This document shows positions 11,301 to 19,868 of a DNA stretch of 64,000 nucleotides, in pieces (the stretch's first letter is position 1; each line of letters begins with the position of its first letter). A model generated the notes under the pieces. It did not search any database. It saw only the letters and a list, made by a program, of their open reading frames with translations, and was not told where the DNA came from. The DNA lies in the NCBI GenBank assembly GCA_964409905.1, contig CAYPET010000009.1, forward strand, positions 1 through 64,000, read 5' to 3'. Both the position numbers and the translations under genes were made by a program. The stretch is from JAGNRR01 sp964409905. Its GTDB lineage: Bacteria > Bacteroidota > Bacteroidia > Chitinophagales > Chitinophagaceae.

Positions 11301-12773
11301 AAAAAGAAACGCGAAGAAAGAAAAAAACGCATCCCAGACCCACCAGAAAGTGTACGCATTGTTGGACGGGCATTGATGGGATTACAACGGGCCTCCATTA
11401 CTTATGATGAAACATTAGGAACCATATTGCCTGGCTACATGGATAGCAATCAGTATTTTGGTTTGAATTTCCAAAACCAGTTTAAGCCTGGGGCTGACTT
11501 TGTGTTTGGCTATCAACCAGACCGTATGTGGCTTGATGAGGCTGGTAATCGCAACTGGCTTACCCGTGATTCATTGTTCAGCATGCAGCTTCAGCAGCAG
11601 TATGCTCAAAATTTAAATATCACAGCCAATTTTGAACCTTTCAAAGATTTCAGGGTCGATCTTACTTGGAAAAAAACCTTCAGTAAAAATCTAACCGAAC
11701 TTTTCAAAGACACGATTGGTGGCACCGATGAATTTGTGCATCTCAACCCCTTCCAAACAGGAAGTTTTGATATATCCTATATTGCAGCGCGTACCTTATT
11801 TCAAAAGCGAAATGATGATAATTTGAATCAGGCATTCTACAATTTTGAAGATTATCGACAAGTGATTTCGCAACGTCTGGGCATCATAAACCCATACACT
11901 AATGGTGTGGCCAACCCCAGTGACCCGAACTATAGCAAAGGATACTCGCGCTATGCGCAGAACGTATTAATCCCAGCTTTTCTGGCTGCGTACACCGGTA
12001 AAGACCCAGAAACAATTCCACTTGTTGAAGAAGATAATACATCTGTAAGATCAAATCCTTTTAGACACCTTAGACCATTGCCTAACTGGCGCTTAACGTA
12101 TAACGGCCTTTCACGAAATCAAAAGTTGCGAAAAATATTCCAACAATTTACCATACGCCATACATACAGCGGTTCACTTTCAATGAATGGATTTAATAGT
12201 GCTTTATTGTATAACGACGTATTTGGGTTAGGATACCCATCTTTCCTGGATTCCACTTCAGGCAATTATGTCCCATTCTTCCTAGTGCCCAATATCACCA
12301 TGACCGAAAACTTCGGACCGATTATCGGAATCGATTTCACTTTACAAAACTCGTTGAACTTCAAATTTGAGTACAAAAAAATGCGCACATTGAGCATGAG
12401 TTTAATTGATTTCCAATTAAGCGAAACCAATACTAGCGAGTTTGCTATTGGTGCCGGTATGCGATTGAAAAACGTTACTATCCCTACCCAATATTTTAAT
12501 CTTCATAATCAAAAAAGTGATGTCAACCTGAAATTTGATTTTGCCATTCGAGATGACCTTACCAGCATCAACCGCTTGGATGAGCGCAGCAGCATACCCA
12601 CGCGCGGCCAAAAAGTTATCAGTATTTCGCCATCCATTGACTACCTGCTAAATAAAAATCTGACTATCCGATTTCTATACGATCGTAGACGCAGCATTCC
12701 TCGGGTTAGTACAGCGTTTCCAATTACAACCACGCGCGGAGGCATCATGTTCCGATTCTTATTTGGCCAATAG
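5319..12773 (+). CDS. sprA: T9SS outer-membrane translocon SprA
   Basis: The 2484-residue protein has the size and character of SprA, the very large beta-barrel that forms the T9SS protein-export channel and is also needed for gliding. The N-terminus has a hydrophobic export segment (about 6-26). Long stretches of alternating amphipathic strands and aromatic-rich turns follow, and the protein ends in a C-terminal strand finishing GGIMFRFLFGQ, typical of an outer-membrane barrel. A Lys/Glu-rich hydrophilic stretch lies at about residues 1885-2005. The start is TTG at 5319; no ATG is available nearby, and the spacing to ruvA (8 bp) fits. The two T9SS-type cargo proteins in this window are potential substrates. 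Confidence 0.95.
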   Translation: MAKNRSLYYFIILLGIAGSLAIYGTTSSTPFYVPFFPEGEDSTKKDSLKYPITDRRNNKLPSKKGKEFDLKDPSNLETEYEYDPLTKKYYIKEKIGSTYFRNPTELSYDEFLQYQAKEYEDAYWRKRASTLFNISKSGGVIPKVELGNRIFDRIFGGTSIEVKPQGNVDMFFGGNWQNVQNPALVQSAQKYGIFDFDIQMNINMLAKVGDKMRMNFNYNTQASFDFENQLKLEWTGQEDDIIRKLEAGYISFPLKSQLIQGVQSLFGVKAQLQFGRLMMTNVVSQQKSRKESFSVQGGAQTQNFEIKSDDYDYFRHFLLAQYFRDNYNGALEQYPIIQSLNNITRIEVWITNRQGTTQNVRDIVALQDLGEPKPYNQSFQTGTSTFPDNNANALYSQIVKTQGIRETGTVITALQSRGLQAANDFEKTFARKLNPNEFNFHPQLGFISINTQLQPDDVIGVAFEYTHNGKVYQVGEFSQSIPPDSSAPKILFLKMLKSTTPNPQRPIWDLMMKNVYSLGASGVNPKNFILNVLYQDPGGGLKRFLPEGPNAGIPLLNLLNLDRLNNQGDPQPDGRFDYVEGLTIQSLQGKVVFPVLEPFGNDLRKVFNGDRALEKKYVYDVLYDSTKNIAIQFPQFNRFVLKGSFEAANSSEIFLGGFNIPQGSVIVSAGGQRLIENVDYSIDYGIGKLKILNAGVLSSGVPINVTYENNIAFGTQVQNFVGSRLDYFINNDFTIGSTILRLSERPYFNKVTFGDDPLKNTVIGLDANYQKELPGLTSFLDKLPVIKTTANSMVTASGEVARLFPGHHRLIEGPSGAGEVYIDDFEGTRSSYDLKFPVTSWNLASTPSGATDARGVELFPESKLVNNLDYGKNRAKLAWYNMDPCLADLRQNCVPPHFDTGSVSSHYIRLIQQQEVFPNRTFTSLQGNQTTFDLAYFPNTRGPYNYDATNINADGTLRNPEKRWGGIMRAIDFSDFETANVEFVEFWLLDPFLENPNAQPGSLYLNLGNVSEDILKDSRKFFENGLPFPVDPNKTETTAWGKVPKFQQQITPAFGSSEAERTAQDQGYDGMNDEEERNHLKAFIDELSTNFGTSSLAYTQAFNDPANDNYHHFRGNDYDQEERSALARYLSFNNPQGNSPVQDNNQQFSNSFTNIPESEDINRDNTLNENEQYFQYRLDIKPNMNVGENFIVNRQIAPVTFPNGRSSNAIWYQFKIPIQKYDKQVGGISDFRSIRFARLFVTGFTDTTVLRFARLELGRNQWRRYNFSLKEPGELIPISDNDATTFNLTSVSYEENSGRAPVPYVIPPGIIRQQQQVSNGQNVQLNEQALSLQVCDLEDGDSRGVFKNLGMDIRQFKKIDMFIHAEDAETGVLKDGDVRGFMRIGSDFASNYYEYSIPLKLSQPGNADPLNVWPAENNLDLEFQDLIDIKLERNRKGHPATVPYTVETSNGRFITVVGNPNIGDAEMCMLGVLNPKKTPNTPNDNGGNICTEVWFNELRLSNMEESGGWAAVGQADIQLADIATVKLGGNMYTAGYGNIDQRVNERARENFSQFDVSTTVQAGKLLPENWGVQLPVYAGYNQAVMNPVFDPYDKDVRLKDKLSNLDGAARDSALQVAQDFTAIKSINVQNVRVVPKNNQKVEPWDLQNFDVSYSFTETSKRNPLIEKDELDEHNLSFGYTFAPQSKPIEPFKDVIDAKQQYLKPIRDFNFSLLPTNFTFRNALQRINGETVLRNIDDGNYSLPVNYYKFFTWTRNYNMRWNLTRSLSIDYSAVNLSRIDEPEGRIDTKEKRDSVYNNLFAGGRNTNFNHNFNANYTVPFNKFPLTDWITARASYASTYDYTRASLLATELGNTIGNTQKKSVNGEFNFSQLYDKVKILRVIKQPKQNKGQKKKNSTDTKGSDKGNAGGGDNADNGRKPKEGKLIEIGKVAKNADNPTPSDTDDPKTKKETLVDNEKVQISSGGKDDLDRDAAKRKREEEKKKDEQEKLKRKLARKKKREERKKRIPDPPESVRIVGRALMGLQRASITYDETLGTILPGYMDSNQYFGLNFQNQFKPGADFVFGYQPDRMWLDEAGNRNWLTRDSLFSMQLQQQYAQNLNITANFEPFKDFRVDLTWKKTFSKNLTELFKDTIGGTDEFVHLNPFQTGSFDISYIAARTLFQKRNDDNLNQAFYNFEDYRQVISQRLGIINPYTNGVANPSDPNYSKGYSRYAQNVLIPAFLAAYTGKDPETIPLVEEDNTSVRSNPFRHLRPLPNWRLTYNGLSRNQKLRKIFQQFTIRHTYSGSLSMNGFNSALLYNDVFGLGYPSFLDSTSGNYVPFFLVPNITMTENFGPIIGIDFTLQNSLNFKFEYKKMRTLSMSLIDFQLSETNTSEFAIGAGMRLKNVTIPTQYFNLHNQKSDVNLKFDFAIRDDLTSINRLDERSSIPTRGQKVISISPSIDYLLNKNLTIRFLYDRRRSIPRVSTAFPITTTRGGIMFRFLFGQ

Positions 12774-12860
12774 AATGAGCTAAAAGTATATGACTTGCTT
12801 TTTTTACAAAATGTTTAAGTTTAACCAAGTGCGTATGGTGTAACTTGCACCGAAGGAAAC

Positions 12861-15800
12861 ATGACCAATTACGAATTACTCATCCAGCGGCTCGATGGCT
12901 TTATACGCAAGTATTACGCCAACAAATTATTACGGGGTGTCATTATTTTCCTGTCAAGTGCATTGGGTTTTTACCTCATTATTAGCCTGGGTGAATATTA
13001 CTTTTACTTCCCTTCCTATCTGCGCTATATCATACTGACCATGTTGGCCATATTGGGTATTGGCAGTTTAATTGGCCTAGTATTAATTCCCTTGTTCAAA
13101 ATGCAAAAACTTGGTCAGGTAATTAGTCATGAGCAAGCTGCAGGTATCATTGGTAATCATTTTCCGAACGTAAAGGATAAACTACTCAACATATTACAGC
13201 TCAACCACCTTCAGGAGAGCGCCAAAAGTCAGGAATTGATTCGAGCCAGCATTGAACAAAAAACCAGCGAGTTGTCTCCTATTCCATTTGCTTCGGCCAT
13301 TAACTTATCAAAAAACAAAAAATATCTTCCCTACCTGCTTATTCCATTATTTGCAGCAATAGTAATCCTTTTCACAAATGCCCGCATATTCACAGACAGC
13401 GCCGAGCGGCTCTTTAGACCAGATCAGACATTTGTACCCAAAGCCCCTTTTACCTTGGAACTTAAAAATAAAAAACTAACAATTCCGCAATTTGCAGATA
13501 TTGAAATCGGCGTAAAAGTTAGCGGCAAAGTATTGCCCGAAAATCTAAATATTCTTATCGGCGGGCAACAAATAGCCATGATAAAAAATGATGCTGAAAA
13601 TTATACGCACACATTATACAAATTAAGTAAGAATACCACAATACAATTTGAAGGTAACGGCTTTAAAAGCCAAGAATACAAAATAAACGTGTTGCCCAAT
13701 CCTAGCATAAAAGGTTTTGAGGTTGCATTAGATTACCCGAGCTATACTGGTCGCAAAGATGAAATACTAAAAAATATTGGTGATGTTGTCGTGCCACAAG
13801 GCACCAAAATTCGCTGGACTTTTACAACAGAAAATACTGACAACATCCTCTTTGGGTTTGGCAAAACACCAAATCAACGCATGACCGCATCCGGAAATCA
13901 GTACGAAATATCAAAAACTTTCTTTCAGGATACCTCATACACTATTGCATTGCGCAACAATCAACTGCCAACGAAAGATGTTTTGCAATATCAAGTATCA
14001 GTAATCCCAGACCAATTTCCATCCATCAATGTAAATCAATACAATGATTCTCTTACGGGAGATTTTGTACTATTTGTTGGCGAAGCTGGCGATGATTATG
14101 GCGTGTCATCAGTAGCCATGCAATACACCATCAAGAGCAAAACCAATTTGCGTACCGGCCGTGTGCCAATGAAAATAAAGGGCAGCACATTCGTGCAGTT
14201 CAATCACTTCTTGGATGTGCAAGAGTTAAAGCTAAACCCAGGCGATGTATTACAATACTATTTCACCGCTTGCGACAATGATGGCGTAAACGGCAGCAAG
14301 TGTGCCAAGAGCAGTGTATATACCTATGCCAAGCCTACCGAAACTCAAATAGATTCGATGCAGAAAGAAGCGCAAAAGGAAATCAATAAAGATTTAAAAG
14401 ACGCTTCCAAAGAAAATAAAAAAGTTGACAAGCAGATAAAGAAAATAAAAGAAGACCTCCTGAACAAAAAAGCAATGGATTGGCAAGACCAGAAGAAAAT
14501 AGAACAGTTGGTAGAAAAAAATCAATCCATTCAAAAACAAATAGAACAGATACAGAAAAAATTTCAACAAAACTTCAGCAATAACGAGGAGAAAAAATAC
14601 TCTGAGGAGGTTAAGGAAAAACAAGAGGCCTTAGAAAAACTCCTTGAAGATTTAAAAGACAATAAACTGGCAGAAAGAATGAAAAAAATTGAGGAGTTAA
14701 TGAAACTACTCAATAAAGATCAGCTTTTCAACGAATTGCAACAAACGCAAAATGAAAACTTGCAAATGGAAAAAGACCTTGACAGAATGCTGGAACTTAT
14801 GAAGCAACTGGAACGGGATATGCGTATGGAAGATTTGGCTAAAAAAGCGCAAGACCTTGCCGACAAACAAGCTAAACTAGAAAAAGAAACACAAGAAAAT
14901 AGTAACAAGCAAGACTTAAAGAAAAAACAAGACGAACTCAATAAGCAAGCTGATGACCTAAAAAAAGATTTGAATGAGCTTGAAAAAGTAAATAAAGAAA
15001 CCGAAACCCCACAAGATTTAAAAGACGTAAAAAAAGAACAAGAAAACGCCAAGAATGAAATGGAGAATAGCTCTGATCAACTAAGTAAGGGTAATAGCAG
15101 CAAAGCTTCTCAATCTCAAAAAAAAGCACAACAAAGCTTACAAAAAATGGCGGACGCACTAGCTGCAATGGCGGCAGGAGGTAGTCAAGAACAAACCGAA
15201 ATAGATATACGAGCCACACGACAAATATTATCAAACTTACTTCGTATGTCGTTTGGCCAGGAAAAATTAATAGACAAGGTTGAAGCAACAAACCTCACAG
15301 ACCCGGCCTACATAAGCAATGTTCGCGAACAATACAAATTAAAAGATGACAGCAAAATGATTGCAGATAGCTTATTTGCTTTGAGCAAGCGATTGTTCGA
15401 AATTTCATCATTTGTCAACAAAGAAATAGCGGAGGTTAATGAGCAAATGACCAATAGTATAACTCATTTAGAAGCAAGAAACACCCGCAGTGCCAGTATT
15501 AGTCAACAGTATGTGATGACCCATACCAACAATCTGGCATTAATGCTCAATGAATTACTGAATCAGTTACAGGAAAAACAAGCCCAGCAACAAAGCATGG
15601 CTGGTCAAGGCGGCAGCTGCAACAAGCCAGGCAGCAATCCTGGCGGCAGCCAAGGAAAGAAGCCTGGTAAAGGTGGAAAAGGTGTAGGTATGCAATTGGG
15701 GGATATTATCACCAAGCAACAAGAATTGGGCAATGCCATGCAGCAAATGCTTTCAAAAAAACAAGGTCAAAAACCCGGAGGTCAGCCCGACGGCAAAAAC

Positions 15801-16301
15801 GGCCAAGGCAAGGAGGCCGGCAAAAGCGGTGGACAACAATCGGGCAATGGTGGTCAAGGTGGACAAGGTAATCAGACAGGCGAAAGCGAACAAATGGCCC
15901 GAATGGCTGCACAACAAGCCGCTTTGCGCAAACAACTAAATGATATTAATGCTGAGCTAATCAAAAATGGCAAATCAAATCCTGAATTAACCAAAATAAG
16001 ATCCGAAATGGATCAAATAGAAACAGAGCTAGTCAACAAACGCATTACAGATCAACTGCTCAGCAGGCAAGCTGCCATTCTCACCAGACTAATTAAAGCA
16101 AAAGATGCCTTACGCGAACAAGATGAGGGCGAAGAGCGAAAAAGCAATGCCGGCCAGCAAGTGAGTAGAGAAATCCCTCAGGAGTTAAAGAACATTCTGA
16201 AAAATAAGCAATCGGCCATAGAGTATTACAAAACAGTGCCCGCTGCGCTAAAACCTTACTATAAAGAACTTGTAGAGAAGTATTTTGGCATGATTCAGTA
16301 A
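12861..16301 (+). CDS. DUF4175-type membrane protein with long coiled coil
   Basis: This 1146-residue protein has two N-terminal membrane helices (about 22-45 and 55-78) and a third near 150-170, then beta-rich sequence to about residue 500. A very long Lys/Glu/Gln-rich coiled coil (about 500-760) follows. The C-terminal third is rich in Gly/Gln and contains SCNKPGSNPGG and GNGGQGGQGNQ. This layout matches the DUF4175 family common in Bacteroidota, whose function is unknown to me. The extracytoplasmic or cytoplasmic side of the coiled coil is not settled by sequence. It lies between sprA and accA on the same strand, with an 87-bp gap from sprA. Confidence 0.8.
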   Translation: MTNYELLIQRLDGFIRKYYANKLLRGVIIFLSSALGFYLIISLGEYYFYFPSYLRYIILTMLAILGIGSLIGLVLIPLFKMQKLGQVISHEQAAGIIGNHFPNVKDKLLNILQLNHLQESAKSQELIRASIEQKTSELSPIPFASAINLSKNKKYLPYLLIPLFAAIVILFTNARIFTDSAERLFRPDQTFVPKAPFTLELKNKKLTIPQFADIEIGVKVSGKVLPENLNILIGGQQIAMIKNDAENYTHTLYKLSKNTTIQFEGNGFKSQEYKINVLPNPSIKGFEVALDYPSYTGRKDEILKNIGDVVVPQGTKIRWTFTTENTDNILFGFGKTPNQRMTASGNQYEISKTFFQDTSYTIALRNNQLPTKDVLQYQVSVIPDQFPSINVNQYNDSLTGDFVLFVGEAGDDYGVSSVAMQYTIKSKTNLRTGRVPMKIKGSTFVQFNHFLDVQELKLNPGDVLQYYFTACDNDGVNGSKCAKSSVYTYAKPTETQIDSMQKEAQKEINKDLKDASKENKKVDKQIKKIKEDLLNKKAMDWQDQKKIEQLVEKNQSIQKQIEQIQKKFQQNFSNNEEKKYSEEVKEKQEALEKLLEDLKDNKLAERMKKIEELMKLLNKDQLFNELQQTQNENLQMEKDLDRMLELMKQLERDMRMEDLAKKAQDLADKQAKLEKETQENSNKQDLKKKQDELNKQADDLKKDLNELEKVNKETETPQDLKDVKKEQENAKNEMENSSDQLSKGNSSKASQSQKKAQQSLQKMADALAAMAAGGSQEQTEIDIRATRQILSNLLRMSFGQEKLIDKVEATNLTDPAYISNVREQYKLKDDSKMIADSLFALSKRLFEISSFVNKEIAEVNEQMTNSITHLEARNTRSASISQQYVMTHTNNLALMLNELLNQLQEKQAQQQSMAGQGGSCNKPGSNPGGSQGKKPGKGGKGVGMQLGDIITKQQELGNAMQQMLSKKQGQKPGGQPDGKNGQGKEAGKSGGQQSGNGGQGGQGNQTGESEQMARMAAQQAALRKQLNDINAELIKNGKSNPELTKIRSEMDQIETELVNKRITDQLLSRQAAILTRLIKAKDALREQDEGEERKSNAGQQVSREIPQELKNILKNKQSAIEYYKTVPAALKPYYKELVEKYFGMIQ

Positions 16302-16313
16302 AGTATTCAGGTT

Positions 16314-16347
16314 TTTGTTTCTTTTGTAATACAATCTATTACTTTTA
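16314..16347 (+). promoter_or_regulatory. Possible accA promoter
   Basis: TTTG at 16314-16317 is followed after 22 bp by TACTTTTA (16340-16347), which matches seven of eight positions of TAnnTTTG. The ATG of accA is 15 bp downstream. The last-base mismatch lowers confidence. Confidence 0.35.
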
Positions 16348-16362
16348 TTAAAAATTGATAAT

Positions 16363-17325
16363 ATGCAATTTCTAGACTTTGAAAAGAGCATCGAAACCTT
16401 GTTTGAAGAACTTGAAAAAGTTAAAGCGTCTGAGTCCAAAACAAAGGTGGACATGAGTTCAACCATTCAGAAACTTGAGGAAAAAATAGCCAGCGAGCGA
16501 AAAAAAATATACTCAAATCTAAATGATTGGCAGCGGGTTCAACTTAGCCGACACCCAAACCGACCTTATACCAATTACTATATCGAACAAATTTTTGATA
16601 AATATCAAGAGTTGCATGGCGATAGAAACGTAGGAGACGATAAAGCCATCGTTGGAGGGTTTGCCGAATTAGCAGATCAGACCTTTATGGTCATTGGCCA
16701 TCAAAAAGGTAAAAACACCAAGCTCAGAAAATATCGAAATTTTGGTATGGCGAATCCTGAGGGTTATCGCAAAGCACTTCGATTAATGAAGCTTGCCGAA
16801 AAATTTAATAAACCCATTGTGTGTTTTATAGATACCCCAGGTGCATATCCGGGGCTTGAAGCCGAAGAGCGTGGACAAGGTGAGGCTATTGCCCGAAATA
16901 TTTACGAAATGATGAACTTAAAAGTACCAGTTATCTGTATCATCATTGGCGAAGGTGCTAGTGGAGGCGCCTTAGGTATCGGTATCGGAGATCGCGTTGT
17001 AATGTTGGAAAACACGTGGTATTCAGTCATCTCTCCAGAAAGTTGCTCCAGTATTCTATGGCATTCATGGGACTATAAGGAGCAGGCAGCCGAACAATTA
17101 AAGCTAACACCAAAACACATGTATCAGTTTGGGCTGGTGGATACCGTGTTGAATGAGCCCGAAGGAGGAGCGCATTCTCAACCTGAAAAAATGGCTAAAA
17201 CAATCAAACGATACATTAAAAAAACAATCGAAGAACTAAAAGCCTTGAAGCCACAAGAGCGCATTACAAGTCGCATTGAAAAATTTTCTTCTATGGGCTT
17301 TTTTGAAGAAGCTGCAGAAGCTTGA
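16363..17325 (+). CDS. accA: Acetyl-CoA carboxylase carboxyltransferase subunit alpha
   Basis: The 320-residue protein matches AccA over its full length. The N-terminal helical region starts MQFLDFEKSIE. The crotonase-fold core includes FIDTPGAYPGLEAEERGQGEAI and the oxyanion-hole segment GEGASGGALGIGIGD, followed by SPESCSSILW. Together with AccD it transfers carboxyl groups from carboxybiotin to acetyl-CoA for fatty-acid synthesis. accD is not in the window. A biotin carboxylase gene lies at 27.9-29.4 kb but may serve another carboxylase. Confidence 0.97.
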   Translation: MQFLDFEKSIETLFEELEKVKASESKTKVDMSSTIQKLEEKIASERKKIYSNLNDWQRVQLSRHPNRPYTNYYIEQIFDKYQELHGDRNVGDDKAIVGGFAELADQTFMVIGHQKGKNTKLRKYRNFGMANPEGYRKALRLMKLAEKFNKPIVCFIDTPGAYPGLEAEERGQGEAIARNIYEMMNLKVPVICIIIGEGASGGALGIGIGDRVVMLENTWYSVISPESCSSILWHSWDYKEQAAEQLKLTPKHMYQFGLVDTVLNEPEGGAHSQPEKMAKTIKRYIKKTIEELKALKPQERITSRIEKFSSMGFFEEAAEA

Positions 17326-17374
17326 TAAACTATTTTATTTTGTTGAATTACATTTGAAAAACTAACGAAACAAA

Positions 17375-17959
17375 TTGTCCTTTCTAAAAAAAATACGAGA
17401 ATCATTGCGCGATCCGGCCAAGCCGAAAAGGACTATGAACGTGCCCACAGTAGCCCCGACAAGTATTAAGAAAAAAATTATCGAGCATGAATTTTTAGAT
17501 TTTGGCAATGCCTACAATATTGGCATTTTAGGCTACTTTCAAGGTGATTACGAAATACAAAACAAGATTTCAGAATATAAGAAGAAGCTTGAAAAATTAG
17601 GTTTTGAATGCGAGGTGTTGCTATTCAACAATGCCAAAGAAAATGACCCTAAGCTCATATTACCATCATTTTGCCTAGCCGATGTAAACAAGGAGCAATT
17701 TCCCAACTCTCTGAGGACAGATAGATTTATGGCAAAAAGATTCGATTTATTACTCAATCTTTTTTTCGACCCATGTAAACAGCTGCTTTACCTTGCCAAA
17801 GAATCGAATGCCCGTTGTCGGGTTAGTCCATATCTAGATTTTGTAATCCCGTACAGTGATATCATGATACCAATAACTGATCCGGGTAACTTTCAACAGC
17901 TCTTAACCAACATAAACGAAACACTTAAATTACAACCTTATGTCAGACCCCAAATATAG
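17375..17959 (+). CDS. DUF6913-like conserved protein
   Basis: The 194-residue soluble protein has a basic N-terminus (MSFLKKIRESLRDPAKPKR) and then an alpha/beta body with NIGILGYFQGDYE and RFDLLLNLFFDPCKQL. I recognise it only as a conserved Bacteroidota family of DUF6913 type that commonly sits next to dapA; no catalytic motif is evident. The start is TTG at 17375. The 3' end overlaps the start of dapA by 20 bp, which strongly suggests translational coupling and co-transcription with dapA. Confidence 0.7.
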   Translation: MSFLKKIRESLRDPAKPKRTMNVPTVAPTSIKKKIIEHEFLDFGNAYNIGILGYFQGDYEIQNKISEYKKKLEKLGFECEVLLFNNAKENDPKLILPSFCLADVNKEQFPNSLRTDRFMAKRFDLLLNLFFDPCKQLLYLAKESNARCRVSPYLDFVIPYSDIMIPITDPGNFQQLLTNINETLKLQPYVRPQI

Positions 17960-18821
17960 TGGAACTGGCGTGGCACTTGTCACTCCCTTTGATTCGCACG
18001 GCAATATTGACTTCCCCTCATTAGAGAAGCTGGTGAATCATGTAATAGAAAATGGTGTAGACTTTCTGGTAGCCCTAGGTACGACTGCCGAAACACCCAC
18101 ACTTAGCGTCGTAGAAAAAATATCTGTGCTTGAGTACATTATACAGGTAAATGACGATCGACTGCCAATCGTGTGTGGTATAGGTGGCAACAACACTGCA
18201 GCGGTTATTAAAGATTTAAACGAATTTCCATTGACAAAGGTGGCAGGTATATTATGCGTGGTGCCATATTACAACAAACCAAACCCCGAAGGAGTCTATC
18301 AACATTTTAGCGCCATAGCACAAGCTACAGAAAAGGATATCATTTTATATAATGTACCAGGTCGCACCGGCACCAATCTTCCTGTAGAAACGACATTGCG
18401 GCTAGTACAGCAACATAAGAATATTGTTGGTATAAAAGAAGCTGCAGGCAACCTTGTGCAGAGTATGCGACTTGTACAACATTTACCCGCAGGTTTCAGC
18501 ATACTCAGCGGTGATGATGATTTAGTACTGCCACAAATAGCCGCAGGATTTCATGGAGTGATTTCTGTCGCAGCTAATTGTTGGACAAAAGATTTTTGTA
18601 ATATGGTAAACTATGCCTTACAAAACGAATTTGCAAACGCCCGGAAACTGCATTATAAATTGCTTGACGGAATAGGATTACTATTTACCGATGGAAACCC
18701 ACCTGGCGTAAAATATGTATTAAGTCAAATGGACATCTGTCAAAATATGTTTAGGCTGCCAGTTGTCGGTGTCAGTGCAAAGACAGAACTAGCCATTAGT
18801 GAATTCCTCTCTTCATTGTAA
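17940..18821 (+). CDS. dapA: 4-hydroxy-tetrahydrodipicolinate synthase
   Basis: This 293-residue TIM-barrel enzyme condenses pyruvate with aspartate semialdehyde, the first committed step to diaminopimelate and lysine. The pyruvate-binding GTTAETPT is at residues 47-54, the catalytic Tyr137 is in ILYNVPGRTGTN, and the Schiff-base Lys166 is in GIKEAAGN. Length and motifs are typical. dapF (46.5 kb) and dapB (56.9 kb) are elsewhere in the window, so the pathway is dispersed. It overlaps the DUF6913 gene upstream and is followed after 1 bp by the DCC protein start. Confidence 0.97.
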   Translation: MSDPKYSGTGVALVTPFDSHGNIDFPSLEKLVNHVIENGVDFLVALGTTAETPTLSVVEKISVLEYIIQVNDDRLPIVCGIGGNNTAAVIKDLNEFPLTKVAGILCVVPYYNKPNPEGVYQHFSAIAQATEKDIILYNVPGRTGTNLPVETTLRLVQQHKNIVGIKEAAGNLVQSMRLVQHLPAGFSILSGDDDLVLPQIAAGFHGVISVAANCWTKDFCNMVNYALQNEFANARKLHYKLLDGIGLLFTDGNPPGVKYVLSQMDICQNMFRLPVVGVSAKTELAISEFLSSL

Positions 18822-18822
18822 A

Positions 18823-19221
18823 ATGCAAGACAAGAAAATAGTACTATTTGACGGTGTCTGTAACTTCTGTAATTATTGGGTCAGATTCATATTTAAGTAT
18901 AACAGTAAACAAGACATTTATTTCATGCCTCTTCAGGATGAACGGGCAATTAAACTCCTACCACAGCATATAAACCCTAAGCTGCTAGAGTCAGTTGTTT
19001 ATTATCGTGCTGGTGAGACATTTACTAGCTCAACAGCTGCACTAAAAATTGCTGCTGATTTAAACTTACCTTTCAAAATAATATCCAAGTTAGGAATGCT
19101 GATTCCAAAAAGAATCCGCGACGCCATGTATAATTTTATTGGCAAGAGACGATATCGCTTATTTGGAAAAAAAGAAAATTGCCCTATACCCTCCCCTAAA
19201 TTGAGACAACAATTTTTGTAA
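18823..19221 (+). CDS. DCC-type thiol-disulfide oxidoreductase-like protein
   Basis: The roughly 132-residue protein belongs to the DCC1/DUF393 family, with its signature DGVCNFCN near the N-terminus (Cys13 and Cys16). It has a thioredoxin-like predicted fold with a later TSSTAALKIAADL helix. Family members are thought to be redox proteins, but substrates are not established. I choose ATG 18823, directly after the dapA stop, over an upstream start inside dapA, because the conserved family sequence begins at KKIVLFDG. Confidence 0.85.
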   Translation: MQDKKIVLFDGVCNFCNYWVRFIFKYNSKQDIYFMPLQDERAIKLLPQHINPKLLESVVYYRAGETFTSSTAALKIAADLNLPFKIISKLGMLIPKRIRDAMYNFIGKRRYRLFGKKENCPIPSPKLRQQFL

Positions 19222-19226
19222 CTAAC

Positions 19227-19817
19227 ATGAAAAAGATACTGCTATTGATTTGCTGGTTGATGAGTACTCAAATAGTGCAAGGTCAAGAAATTGATCCTTC
19301 CGAAGATGACGAAATTAGTGCGGTTGAAACAGACTCTGTAAAACCTCATCGGCGAGCCTTTTACTATGAAGCATTCAATGAAGTGAACACCCTCATTGAT
19401 AGCATGGTTATTTACAAATCAAAAAGAGCATTACAAACATTTCATAAGGGACAAAAAGTTAAGCTTTACATGATTTCGCTAGGGATGGAACCTACAGGAC
19501 CTAAGCGCTTCGAAGGTGACATGCGAACACCGGAAGGACTATACTTTATTAACGAACGAGAAGCAATAAGTAGTTATCATAAAAATTTAGGAATCAGCTA
19601 CCCCAACCAACAAGATTCAATTTATGCTGCGCAATATGGCAAATCGCCGGGTGGAGAAATAAAAATACATGGCTTCCCTAATGGCCACCGCAAAACTGAT
19701 GAACGTGAATTGATGAATACGGATTGGACACTGGGTTGTATAGCCGTAACAGATCATGAAATAGATGAACTTTTTACTTGGGTAAAAAACTTTTGCCCAA
19801 TATTAATTTTGCCCTAA
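19227..19817 (+). CDS. L,D-transpeptidase family (YkuD-fold) protein
   Basis: The 196-residue protein carries an N-terminal signal peptide (cleavage likely after VQGQ, about residue 20). Its YkuD catalytic region has GEIKIHG (His148) and TDWTLGCIAVTDHEID with nucleophile Cys171. The usual S/T-x-G-C motif appears here as T-L-G-C. Such enzymes form or trim 3-3 peptidoglycan cross-links, or attach proteins to peptidoglycan, in the periplasm; the sequence is closer to the YafK-like branch. It begins 5 bp after the DCC gene and is likely the last gene of the accA-dapA run. Confidence 0.88.
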   Translation: MKKILLLICWLMSTQIVQGQEIDPSEDDEISAVETDSVKPHRRAFYYEAFNEVNTLIDSMVIYKSKRALQTFHKGQKVKLYMISLGMEPTGPKRFEGDMRTPEGLYFINEREAISSYHKNLGISYPNQQDSIYAAQYGKSPGGEIKIHGFPNGHRKTDERELMNTDWTLGCIAVTDHEIDELFTWVKNFCPILILP

Positions 19818-19868
19818 GCTGGTTGTATAATCATTTGTGGCCAACTTAGTAATATTTTTTAGCTTAGT

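Noticed and set aside
14394..15291. Overlapping hydrophobic minus-strand ORFs opposite the DUF4175 coiled coil
   Set aside because: They are antisense shadows of AAA/GAA-rich codons and would give Phe/Leu/Ser-rich nonsense proteins.
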